NCBI GenBank assembly: GCA_947442095.1
Contig: CANEVG010000003.1
Coordinates: forward strand, 1 to 34,095
Origin: Sphingomonadaceae bacterium
GTDB lineage: Bacteria; Pseudomonadota; Alphaproteobacteria; Sphingomonadales; Sphingomonadaceae
DNA: 34,095 nt
Direction: 5' to 3'
This document shows, one piece after another, positions 1 through 7,410 of this stretch. Under the pieces are notes generated by a model. The model was not told the DNA's origin, made no database searches, and was given only the letters and a program-made list of their open reading frames with translations. The position numbers were made by a program, and so were the translations under genes. The first letter of the stretch is position 1, and the number at the start of each line of letters is the position of its first letter.

Positions 1-1443
1 CCTAGCACTACTTTGGCAGATTGTTCATTATGGTCCTGTCGATGATTTTGTCGCAGTGCGGGCATCGGCTTGGTGGTGGTCGTGCGAAGATGTCAAGAAT
101 GGCTTGCCTGATCGCTGGCATGGTCGGCTGTGGCGGCGGCCCCCCGACTCTTTTTTTTCCGTCCCGCTGCTTTGAGGCGGCGAGATTGGAGGAAGGCGAA
201 GGCGATCATCGCCATCAGGCAATGTCGGTGCAATCCTCTCCATGACCTGCCTTCGAAGTGATCCAGCCCAAGTTCTTCCTTGAGCTGCTGGTGCGCCTGC
301 TCGCAAATCCATCTCGCCTTGATCGCGGCGGCAAGTGTCTTGAGTGTGGCATCGGCAGGCAGGTTCGAGAGGTAATATTTCTGCTCTCCGGTTTTGCGGC
401 GTTCGCCAACCAGCCAGACTTCCTCTTCGCCGGGCATGGCCTGGACCCGGCCGTCGCTCATCCGGTGTCGGTGGCCATCTGCGACCCGGACACGGCAGGC
501 AGCAAATCGGCAGGTCAGCTTGCCTTTGGTCCCGCGCCGCCAACTGATCGTTTTCCATTTCGCCTCGGCAAGCATTGTTTCGGCAGAGACTGCAACGCCG
601 TCGGGCACATGATATTTGCGGCGCCTTCCTGTCGCTGCTTCGGGGAATATCAGTCCGATATCTGCCCGATACACATTCTGGCGCCGTGATATGCCGACAG
701 CCCATAGCAGGCCACGTTTGCTCAAGGCCTGGCGGAACGGCCCGCTCGATCCATAGCCGGCATCGGCCAGTACACAGCCAAAGCGGGCGCCAGCGGAGAT
801 GACGCGGTCAATCTCCTCGATAGCAATCTCCGGCTTTGTCAGGGCAACCTGCCGCTCATGCGGGACCCTCGCCCGCTCCATACGTTCGACATCACCCGTC
901 CAGTTCTCCGGCAAGAACAGGCGTAGACCAACCATGACCGGTACCTCGCGAGATGCCAGGGTCACCGAGACAAGGGATTGGCAATTGGAAGTCTTGCCTA
1001 GCGAAGATGCATACTGCGGTGCCACGCCAACCGAATGGCTGCCCTTCTTCGGCAGAGCTGTGTCGTCGATTACAAGAAAGCCGTTCTCATCGCCTACCAA
1101 GCGGTCGGCCTCCTGCAGGAGAATAGTCTCGAGCGGGGCGCTATCCCAAACCCCTTCGGCTACGAAATGATGAAGTTGGTCGTAGCCAAACTCGCCGTCA
1201 CGAGCCGCCATCGGTTGCACGCTCTTGCGATCACCCGGACCGATCAGTCCGGCGATGTACGCCGGGCAAAGCCTCATCCTGGACTTGTGCCGCAAAGCCG
1301 CCAGAAATGGCGCAAGCCAAACCTCCAGATCGCCCCGCCAGTACTCTGCCATCGCCAGCCTCCCATAAAGCTGGCTCCCCATGAATCACCAAAATAGCTC
1401 CTTGGGAATCGGAAAATTACACTTCTGCCAAAGTAGTGCTAGG
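1..1443 (-). mobile_element. Complete IS701-like insertion sequence
   Basis: The first 20 bases and bases 1424-1443 are perfect inverted repeats of each other, reading CCTAGCACTACTTTGGCAGA inward, and a single transposase gene fills the space between. The outer CTAG is palindromic. IS701 family elements are known to duplicate a 4-bp YTAR target, so CTAG at each end may be the target duplication and not part of the element. In that case the true inverted repeat is 15 bp beginning CACTAC and the element runs from about 6 to 1438. The window starts exactly at this end, so the left flank cannot be seen. The element appears intact and possibly active. Confidence 0.85.
93..1352 (-). CDS. IS701-family DDE transposase
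   Basis: A 419-residue DDE transposase that would cut and paste the surrounding element. The chosen ATG at 1352 has a strong GGGAGG ribosome binding site six bases upstream; an in-frame ATG at 1382 would add ten residues. The acidic triad is visible: FLVIDDTALPKK near residue 96, GCVLADAGYGSS with Asp about 197, and the LKEELGLDHFEGRSW motif with Glu about 360. The order and the LGLDHFEGR signature fit IS701/IS4-superfamily transposases, as does the length. The C-terminus is basic (GRKKKSRG). The frame is uninterrupted, so the enzyme is probably functional. Family assignment is from motif recall, not a database search. Confidence 0.88.
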   Translation of the reverse strand: MAEYWRGDLEVWLAPFLAALRHKSRMRLCPAYIAGLIGPGDRKSVQPMAARDGEFGYDQLHHFVAEGVWDSAPLETILLQEADRLVGDENGFLVIDDTALPKKGSHSVGVAPQYASSLGKTSNCQSLVSVTLASREVPVMVGLRLFLPENWTGDVERMERARVPHERQVALTKPEIAIEEIDRVISAGARFGCVLADAGYGSSGPFRQALSKRGLLWAVGISRRQNVYRADIGLIFPEAATGRRRKYHVPDGVAVSAETMLAEAKWKTISWRRGTKGKLTCRFAACRVRVADGHRHRMSDGRVQAMPGEEEVWLVGERRKTGEQKYYLSNLPADATLKTLAAAIKARWICEQAHQQLKEELGLDHFEGRSWRGLHRHCLMAMIAFAFLQSRRLKAAGRKKKSRGAAATADHASDQASHS

Positions 1444-1494
1444 ATAAAACATCTAAGCTAATTCATTGATTTCCCCTTTGGGGATCTCCGATTT

Positions 1495-2541
1495 TTAGCG
1501 CACAGAAGGCAATTCCGCCAGCAAGCGGGCCACTTGTTCACGCATTCCAGGCTTGTTCACGAGTCTCTCGTATAGCACTCTTGCTATGGCATGGTTTCCT
1601 AGCCTCGTCTCAGCTTCGGCCTCCAGCAAAAGTGCGGCGGTGAAATCACGCTTGAAGTCCATTGGCATGGCCTGAAGCGACGTGCGCGCTTCGGCCCAGC
1701 GCCCACGCATGGCATCCAGCCGCGCTGCGGAAAAGCGCAGCAGCGGAAATTTGGGATGCTTGGCCAGCGCGATTTTGAGCGCCTTCTGCGCTTCATCCAG
1801 CCGGCCCAGATCAAGCAGCAGCCCCGCGGCATTTGCGAAAGGTACCGCAAAATCCGGATAGGTCCTGGCCGCAATCTGATAGGGTTCCAGCGCGCCCGCA
1901 AGGTCGCTTTTGGCAATCCTGCTTTCTCCTTGCAGGAGCAAGGCCTCATAATTGTGCGGATCGGCCTGCAGCGCTGCTGCGACATGCGCGTCAGCCGCTT
2001 CCCAATTTCCCTGCAAGGCCAGCAAGCGGCCCGCTCGTGCATGCAGATCAGCAGACCGTGGATAGAGGACGAGGGCAGCGTCAGCAATCTCCGCCGCCTT
2101 TTCGGCCTTGCCCTCCTCCATCGCCGCCCAAACCAGCAACCAAGCATGCCGATCTGGCGGGGGCCGCGTTCCGTTATACTGCTTGATCAGGCTATGCGCA
2201 CTGCGGGTCGCGCCTTGCAGGATCATCGATTGCGCGCGCATCGCGATCCATTCGCTGGTTTCGCCGCTGAACGATCGCCACTCATTGAGCTGGTATTCGG
2301 CCGCATAGCCATCGCCCAGTTCCAGCGCCACGCGTGCGCGCCCTTTGGTGGTTGCAGCGGATGGTCCTGCGGTATCCTGGATTTCGATCAGCTTGCTCCG
2401 CGCATCGCGGAAGCGATGTTCGGTCAGAGCCTGTTCGGCCTGGTTCTGTTCGGCGCGTATCGCATCGGCAGTGGGCCCCGTGTCGCAGCCGCCCAGCAGG
2501 ACAAGCAAGAGCAGCAGAGACGAGATGCGTTTGAATGCCAT
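1495..2541 (-). CDS. TPR-repeat lipoprotein
   Basis: About 348 residues. The N-terminus is a lipoprotein signal peptide: MAFKR, a leucine-rich hydrophobic run, then the lipobox LLGGC. It should therefore be lipid-anchored in the periplasm or outer membrane. The rest is helical and alanine/leucine-rich with tetratricopeptide spacing; clear repeats include LYPRSADLHARAGRLLALQG, then ADPHNYEALLLQGESRIAKS and HPKFPLLRFSAARLDAMRGR. TPR proteins act as protein-binding scaffolds; no enzymatic motif is seen. I chose ATG 2541, because the only upstream in-frame start is a TTG two codons earlier. The neighbour upstream is a PEP-CTERM gene, and exosortase systems often include TPR proteins, so a surface-polymer or sorting role is possible but is inference. 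Confidence 0.75.
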   Translation of the reverse strand: MAFKRISSLLLLLVLLGGCDTGPTADAIRAEQNQAEQALTEHRFRDARSKLIEIQDTAGPSAATTKGRARVALELGDGYAAEYQLNEWRSFSGETSEWIAMRAQSMILQGATRSAHSLIKQYNGTRPPPDRHAWLLVWAAMEEGKAEKAAEIADAALVLYPRSADLHARAGRLLALQGNWEAADAHVAAALQADPHNYEALLLQGESRIAKSDLAGALEPYQIAARTYPDFAVPFANAAGLLLDLGRLDEAQKALKIALAKHPKFPLLRFSAARLDAMRGRWAEARTSLQAMPMDFKRDFTAALLLEAEAETRLGNHAIARVLYERLVNKPGMREQVARLLAELPSVR

Positions 2542-2590
2542 CAGCAACGCCCATACCGAGAAAATCTTACCGAGCGCTTTTCACAACAAG

Positions 2591-2616
2591 AAAAGGGGGC
2601 CTCGCACCCCCCTTTT
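2591..2616 (-). terminator. Rho-independent terminator after the PEP-CTERM gene
   Basis: AAAAGGGGG at 2591-2599 pairs with CCCCCTTTT at 2608-2616 around an 8-base loop, giving a 9-bp stem with an A/U tract on both sides. It could work in either direction. It lies 30 bp past the stop of the PEP-CTERM gene and only 50 bp before the ATG of the TPR lipoprotein gene, on the same strand. Confidence 0.75.
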
Positions 2617-2645
2617 CCCTGGTGTTAAAAGCTGGATCGCAAGCC

Positions 2646-3407
2646 TTACTCGGGCTTGCGGCCGTTCTTGACCTTCCAGCGTCTGCGACCCCAGATTGCC
2701 GCAGCTGTGCCCAGCCCAAAGAGGCCCAGCATACCCGGCTCTGGCACCTCGGTACCGCCGGAAGTCGAGGAAGAACCACCGCTGGACGAGCCGCCAGAGG
2801 TCGAGCTGGTCGACGTGGTGCTGCCGCCCGAGGTGGAGGTGGTCGAACCGCCGCTTGAAGTCGAAGTGGAACCGCCACCCGAGGTCGAGGTGGAGCCGCC
2901 CGAGGTCGATGAGGAACCGCCGCCCGAAGTCGTCGAGGAGCTGCCGCCCGAGGTCGATGAGGACGAGCCGCCCTTCTTGGAGTCGCCGCCCTTCTTCGAT
3001 CCCTTCTTCGAATCGCCGCCGCTGCTGCTGCTGGATGATCCGTAGTGATCGTCACCGCCGCTGCTGGTGCTGGAGCCACCCTTCTTGGAGTCGCCGCCCT
3101 TTTTGGAATCGCCACCGCTGGTGCTGCTCGACGATCCATAGTGATCGTCGCCGCCGCTGCTGCTGGACGAACCCTTCTTGGAAGACCCCTTCTTGGAATC
3201 GCCGCCCTTCTTGCTGCTGCTCAGGTTGGCTGCAATGTCGCTCTCGAACAGGCTGCTGAAACCATCGCCAAGGCCGTGATCATTGATCGATGACGCAGTG
3301 CTGGTCTGGGGCAGTTCGACAGCGTGTGCGGGAGCCGCAATGCCACTGACGGACATCGCCAATGCAGCGCCAAGAAATGACGTGTCTTTGATGCTCTGTT
3401 TCTTCAA
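2646..3407 (-). CDS. PEP-CTERM sorted surface protein with Ser/Gly/Lys repeats
   Basis: A 253-residue exported protein. Residues 1-29 form a signal peptide ending AHA. Residues 65-145 are a low-complexity body built from SKKG units (SKKGGDSKKG occurs several times) and two copies of SSGGDDHYGSSSS with HY at 89-90 and 121-122. Residues 146-219 are an almost pure Ser/Thr/Gly stretch. The C-terminus is a textbook PEP-CTERM signal: VPEP at 221-224, a hydrophobic helix, then the basic tail RRRWKVK. Such proteins are processed by an exosortase and delivered to the envelope or exopolysaccharide matrix. The start is a TTG preceded by AAGGAG eight bases upstream; no ATG fits better. No exosortase gene is in the window. 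The protein cannot be assigned a specific function; Ser/Thr richness suggests heavy glycosylation (inference). Confidence 0.85.
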   Translation of the reverse strand: MKKQSIKDTSFLGAALAMSVSGIAAPAHAVELPQTSTASSINDHGLGDGFSSLFESDIAANLSSSKKGGDSKKGSSKKGSSSSSGGDDHYGSSSSTSGGDSKKGGDSKKGGSSTSSGGDDHYGSSSSSSGGDSKKGSKKGGDSKKGGSSSSTSGGSSSTTSGGGSSSTSGGSTSTSGGGSTSTSSGGSTTSTSGGSTTSTSSTSGGSSSGGSSSTSGGTEVPEPGMLGLFGLGTAAAIWGRRRWKVKNGRKPE

Positions 3408-3544
3408 TTTATAAACTCCTTAAGATTAGTTAACATCAATCACAAATTTATTGAGGCTAGATTGAATACAAACTACCTCGTGTCGAATGGGAAAGTGCCA
3501 CTGTCCCAAATTAAAGCGGCAGCGGTCTAAATCGTTAACAGTGC

Positions 3545-5935
3545 CTAGGCCGCAATTCTGTGGGCGAACCGAAACAGATCGCGATGGTTCTCGGGGACCT
3601 GATTGTGTTCCTGATCGGAGATACCCATTGCTGCGTGCGATTCAAACGCCAGCGTGTCGTGGAACCATGGCATTGTATAAGTGAAGTAAAGCATCGGGCG
3701 TCCATGCGATGCAGCGCATGGCATGCCGCCGTGATAGGTGCGATAGTCTAGAACCAGCGCACTTCCTGCTCGGGTGTAAGCAATGTGAGGATCGCCAGAC
3801 CAGCCTTCACTTCGCGCAGTGCGGTGCGTTCCTTCCCAGAACTGGGTTCCGCCTGCTTCTTCATCCAGGTCGATAAGGGGGATGAGAATGGTGGTGGCAT
3901 AGCACGGCACATTGGCGTTGCCCGCGTCGCTGTGAAACAGCAGCGGATGTTCGCGGTGAACGTGCTGCATCCGCGCGCCTTCATAGGTCGTTACCGAACC
4001 GAAGGCGTGCAGCACCGGCTTTTCGCCCATGACTCGCGTCAGCGTGTCAAGCAGAACGGAATTGGCATAGACCGAAGGATTGTTGAACGGCGCTTGTAGC
4101 CGCACGGGAATGGTAAAGCGCTTGTCGCCGACATTGTTGGGCTTGCCCAGTTCCGAGGTATGCCAATCGCGCACCCTGATTTGCAATGCCTCGCGCAGCT
4201 CGACCACGACATCGGGGTGAAGCAGATCTTCAATCAGCACTGCGCCGCGCTCGTTGAGCAGATCCGCAGCCTTGGCGGCAACGTTCTGTTCGAGGCTCGA
4301 TACGGTCAGATGCGCATACTTGGTCGTGGTGGTTGCCGCAGCCTCCGGCTCCTCCTCGAACAGATTGGCAATCATGCGCTGGGCCGGGAGAAATTGCGGA
4401 TTAAGCTTAGCGGCAGCGCGCATCACGGCTTCTGCCTTGGCAGCATCGCCCAAATGATAGATTGCCAGCGCTTTTTCATACAAGCGCGGCGCATTTTCGC
4501 CGAATTCACCGATGGTATGTTCGATCAGTTGCAACGCCTGCACGTGATAGCCAAGCCGCAAAAGCATCTGCGCAATGCCGCAGTCAAAAATGACATCCGA
4601 GCCGTCGGGCAAATAGGCACGAAAGGCCTCCATGAAGGTCTCGTACAATTGCTCTCGGTCGATCTCTTCTTCACCCTGTTCGATATTGAACAAGATCGGC
4701 CGGATGCATGCCGCAGCAACATCGGGATCAAACTTCGAGAAACGGATCAGGGCCATAATCTGCCGGATCGACATCCCTCCAACGTTGCCCTCGATCATCT
4801 CGATGATTTCGTGCGCATCGTAAGGATTGAAGTCCTTGAGCAAGGTGAGCGCGGTTTCGCGCGTGCGCGACAAAGTCAGCTCCTGCCAACGCTGCTTTCC
4901 GGGCAGTGAAAGCAGGTTGCAACTGAAATTGGCGTCCTTGTGGCGCTGGGATTGCATGGCGCCGCCGTATGCGCCGAACAGTTCTCCAAAGAGATGCATG
5001 TTTGTGTAGTGGGCAAAATAGGTGTCGAATATGAGCGGGCTTCGCAACTGGAACTCGGCCGGGTCCGAATAAGCAAGGTCGCCTGTCAGCAGCAGCAGCG
5101 GCGTATCGCGCTCAAGGAACCTTTCCACGAATTCGAGAGAAATCTGCGGCACGACGACATGAAAATCGCCGGGCTTCTCGGCATAGCGGCGCAATGCTGC
5201 GTCGATCAGCGGATGCCCGGTTGGATCGCCCGTGATCGGCCGACTCTCGAACCGTTCGGTCACGCTTTCGAACGAGGTGATCGGCATTTTCAGGAAGTCA
5301 CGCGATGTGGACTGCGTCTCCATGTAGACTTGCTCGATCTCGTGATTGCATACGCGAACCATGTTTGATGCGATCGAATCAAACAGATAGTTCGCGATGA
5401 TAATCACCGGGCGATCGGCCAGATCTTGGGGCTTCAAATCGCCTTTTTCAGTGCGGATCACGGGATCGGCTTCAATCAGAAGCTCCGCAAACTCCAGCAC
5501 ACCGCTTTCAACCAAAGGTGAAAAGCGTTCCTTCTTCTTCCAGCCCTCGATGTTCTTGGCTGAACCGTCTGTCAGAAGATACGTGAATTCGGGGCAATCA
5601 TCGCTGCCTGCAAAGTGATAGTTGAACAGGCGATTGAGAAACTGCCAGGCAAACCGTCCACTGCCCCCGCCAAGCTCGATGATCAGGGGCGGCTGGCTGT
5701 TGCCTTCGGCAACCAGTTCCTTGAAAAAAGACGCGACAATCGAGGCATACGTGTCAGCGCAGAAAGCATTGGACGTACTGCGCTGCGGCACGATCTTGTT
5801 CGACCATGCCTCTGGCCCGGCTTCTGTGTAAAAACGATGGAGAAGTGACCAGACGATAGACTGATCAAACCGAATCATCTCCTGAATTATCGGCATAGAT
5901 AGAGCTTTCGAGTGCTTCCACGTGAGGTTCGCCAT
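3545..5935 (-). CDS. SAM methyltransferase (MidA-like)-TPR-PhyH dioxygenase fusion
   Basis: A 796-residue three-part protein. Residues about 20-400 resemble a class I SAM-dependent methyltransferase of MidA type: the glycine-rich SAM loop LIIELGGGSGRFAW at 84-97 and IIIANYLFDSIASN further on. Residues about 430-540 are TPR-like helices (NAPRLYEKALAIYHLGDAAKAEA). The C-terminal 240 residues resemble phytanoyl-CoA dioxygenase family Fe(II)/2-oxoglutarate oxygenases: HSD supplies His668 and Asp670, DYRTYHGG gives the distal His735, and Arg746 in HGRPMLYF is placed to bind 2-oxoglutarate. All metal ligands are present, so activity is plausible. The ATG at 5935 has GGAG just upstream; a further 45 in-frame upstream residues look non-coding. 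The substrate is unknown. It lies upstream of the PEP-CTERM gene on the same strand with 137 bp between them. Confidence 0.8.
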   Translation of the reverse strand: MANLTWKHSKALSMPIIQEMIRFDQSIVWSLLHRFYTEAGPEAWSNKIVPQRSTSNAFCADTYASIVASFFKELVAEGNSQPPLIIELGGGSGRFAWQFLNRLFNYHFAGSDDCPEFTYLLTDGSAKNIEGWKKKERFSPLVESGVLEFAELLIEADPVIRTEKGDLKPQDLADRPVIIIANYLFDSIASNMVRVCNHEIEQVYMETQSTSRDFLKMPITSFESVTERFESRPITGDPTGHPLIDAALRRYAEKPGDFHVVVPQISLEFVERFLERDTPLLLLTGDLAYSDPAEFQLRSPLIFDTYFAHYTNMHLFGELFGAYGGAMQSQRHKDANFSCNLLSLPGKQRWQELTLSRTRETALTLLKDFNPYDAHEIIEMIEGNVGGMSIRQIMALIRFSKFDPDVAAACIRPILFNIEQGEEEIDREQLYETFMEAFRAYLPDGSDVIFDCGIAQMLLRLGYHVQALQLIEHTIGEFGENAPRLYEKALAIYHLGDAAKAEAVMRAAAKLNPQFLPAQRMIANLFEEEPEAAATTTTKYAHLTVSSLEQNVAAKAADLLNERGAVLIEDLLHPDVVVELREALQIRVRDWHTSELGKPNNVGDKRFTIPVRLQAPFNNPSVYANSVLLDTLTRVMGEKPVLHAFGSVTTYEGARMQHVHREHPLLFHSDAGNANVPCYATTILIPLIDLDEEAGGTQFWEGTHRTARSEGWSGDPHIAYTRAGSALVLDYRTYHGGMPCAASHGRPMLYFTYTMPWFHDTLAFESHAAMGISDQEHNQVPENHRDLFRFAHRIAA

Positions 5936-6815
5936 GAACTCCGAGCAGAGCCCATATGGATGAGGGGCTAAAACTAGGGGAATATGGTAAACAATCCGCA
6001 AACCAGTTCCGACTGCGGGCTTGCGAACACGATGCTGCCACCAGCTTTCAGGCGAGTGGTGGTGGTGCATTGCCGGTTGAATTGACGCGTCGGAAGCGCT
6101 GTGTCCGCCCTAAGCTGTCGAGACCCATCTCCGGTACGGTGCGCCATGAGCTATCGCCGCGCTGCGGCGCTTGCCGGCGCAACGCTGGCCCACGCGCAAA
6201 CCCGGCCCCCCAATAGATGCTCGGACCACCGCTGCCACCGGCGCGCCCCCAGCCGAGAATGCGGTGTGAAGCGCAACTGCGCCAAGGTCTTTAAGGTCTA
6301 AAAGCCGGTGTTCCTATCCGCCCGATGAATTCAGGGCCGGAATCGGCACAGTGACAAAACCATGTAAAATGCGCCCGTCGGTCCAGCCGATTCATGCCCG
6401 CGTTTAGAAACGTGCCAGGATGTTGTTCAGAAACGGGTTTGGGATGCGCTGTTGCCGGACCGCTTGATCGAATGGGATTGGCGGGTTCCGGTAGGAGCGG
6501 CCCTTCGCGCTCACGCAAGGGAACGGCGAAAATTGGATCGCAACCTGCTTGTTAGCAACCGGCACCAAAGGTGCCATAGTTGGGGGGGTGATGAACGACG
6601 GGTTTTGCATTCCCACGGCAAAGCCGCGAACGGCGGCAATGCCGACGAAACCAAGGCTAGCAGTCGATCCGTCAGTGTACTGGCCAAAGCCTGATGAAAA
6701 CGCCGCCCGGAAAGCGTCTTCAACGGCGTGCTACCTAGAATGCTACCTAAGGGAGAATGGCAGATCGCCGTCCTGCAATCTTGCGGATGCAAGTTTTTGA
6801 TAATATTATCAAAAG
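5936..6815. other. 880-bp stretch with no convincing gene, left of tRNA-Lys
   Basis: No reading frame here has recognisable homology or a good ribosome binding site. A 51-codon frame at 6146-6301 begins like a signal peptide (MSYRRAAALAGATLAHAQ) but degenerates into Cys/Arg/His-rich sequence after a run of six C; shifting frame there gives an alanine/proline-rich ending, so it may be a decayed gene remnant. A short direct repeat TGCTACCTA occurs twice near 6730-6750. The right edge is a perfect AT-rich palindrome touching the tRNA. Together this looks like decayed accessory DNA next to an integration site; no integrase is recognisable. Confidence 0.5.
6795..6814. repeat. Perfect 20-bp AT-rich palindrome at the tRNA-Lys 3' end
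   Basis: TTTTGATAATATTATCAAAA is a perfect self-complementary sequence one base past the encoded CCA end of tRNA-Lys. It may be a weak transcription terminator for the tRNA (hairpin with U tract) or part of an attachment site. It is strikingly AT-rich against the GC-rich background. Confidence 0.8.
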
Positions 6816-6891
6816 TGGTGAGCCCTGCTGGGTTCGAACCAGCGACCTACTGATTAAAAGTCAGTTGCTCTACCGACTGAGCTAAGGGCCC
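6816..6891 (-). tRNA. tRNA-Lys (anticodon UUU)
   Basis: Reading the minus strand, a full 76-nt cloverleaf is visible. The acceptor arm GGGCCCT pairs with AGGGCTC, with one G-U. The D-arm motif is TAGCTCAGTCGGTAGAGC, the anticodon loop is CTTTTAA (anticodon TTT), and the T-arm GGTTCGAACC is standard. The discriminator A is followed by an encoded CCA. UUU decodes lysine AAA/AAG. Confidence 0.96.
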
Positions 6892-6910
6892 ACACGCAAT
6901 CGGGATGCGG

Positions 6911-7405
6911 TCACCTAGGGGCGGGGACCTGCCGGGTCAAGCGGGCGTGGAGGTGGCGAATGGTGCAGCCGGTGCCGGGATCGCGCCATTGCGGGGCGAT
7001 GGCCGAGGTTGGGCCAAGCACGAACGGACGCTCACGGAAAGCGGGGTGCGGTATGGTGAGGGCGGCGCTGCGCCATAAGCCGCCACTCCACAACACCACA
7101 TCGAGATCGAGCGTGCGGGCACCCCAGCGGGCACCGCGGCGCACGCGGCCGAAGCGGGTCTCGATCTGCTTCAGCAGCGCGAGGAGCGCGGGCGGGCCAA
7201 GCGACGTGGCAATACGGACGGCGGCGTTGGCATAGCGGCGGCGCGACGGGCCGAGGGGGGCGCTGGCGGTGATCGGTGAGGCGGCGTCGATCTTGAGCCC
7301 TTCGTCGGCCATCGCTGCAAGCGCTGCGCGCAGCACAGCAGGCGGCAGACCGTGGCGCGGATGGCGCACGTTAGAGCCGAGCGCGATAATGTAACGCTGG
7401 GACAC
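6911..7405 (-). CDS. folK: 2-amino-4-hydroxy-6-hydroxymethyldihydropteridine diphosphokinase
   Basis: HPPK, the cytoplasmic enzyme that transfers pyrophosphate from ATP to 6-hydroxymethyl-7,8-dihydropterin in folate synthesis. The 164-residue protein has the family signatures in order: the N-terminal IIALGSNV strand, the RFGRVRRGARWGARTLDLDV segment with the ATP/Mg-binding Asp pair (DLD), and the C-terminal IPHPAFRERPFVLGP motif. Length is normal. The start is GTG at 7405, only 5 bp after the stop of the upstream amidase gene on the same strand, so the two are probably co-transcribed and translationally coupled. folP is not adjacent. Confidence 0.93.
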   Translation of the reverse strand: MSQRYIIALGSNVRHPRHGLPPAVLRAALAAMADEGLKIDAASPITASAPLGPSRRRYANAAVRIATSLGPPALLALLKQIETRFGRVRRGARWGARTLDLDVVLWSGGLWRSAALTIPHPAFRERPFVLGPTSAIAPQWRDPGTGCTIRHLHARLTRQVPAPR

Positions 7406-7410
7406 TTGCC

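Noticed and set aside
2656-3045. Plus-strand frame rich in Glu/Pro/Val opposite the PEP-CTERM gene
   Set aside because: It is the complement of Ser/Gly/Thr codons in the repeat body; there is no start context or homology.
2750-3230. Repeats in the PEP-CTERM gene considered as a CRISPR array
   Set aside because: The units are irregular, in frame with coding sequence, and have no spacer structure.
3486-3500. TGGCAC on the minus strand as a sigma-54 promoter for the PEP-CTERM gene
   Set aside because: The -12 position reads CATT instead of TTGC, so the promoter is not supported.
6146-6301. 51-codon frame beginning MSYRRAAALAGATLAHAQ
   Set aside because: The start looks like a signal peptide, but the rest is Cys/Arg/His-rich without homology, so it is mentioned only as a possible remnant.
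6759-6885. Small plus-strand frame running through tRNA-Lys
   Set aside because: It reads antisense to a structural RNA gene; a GGAG-like site is present by chance.
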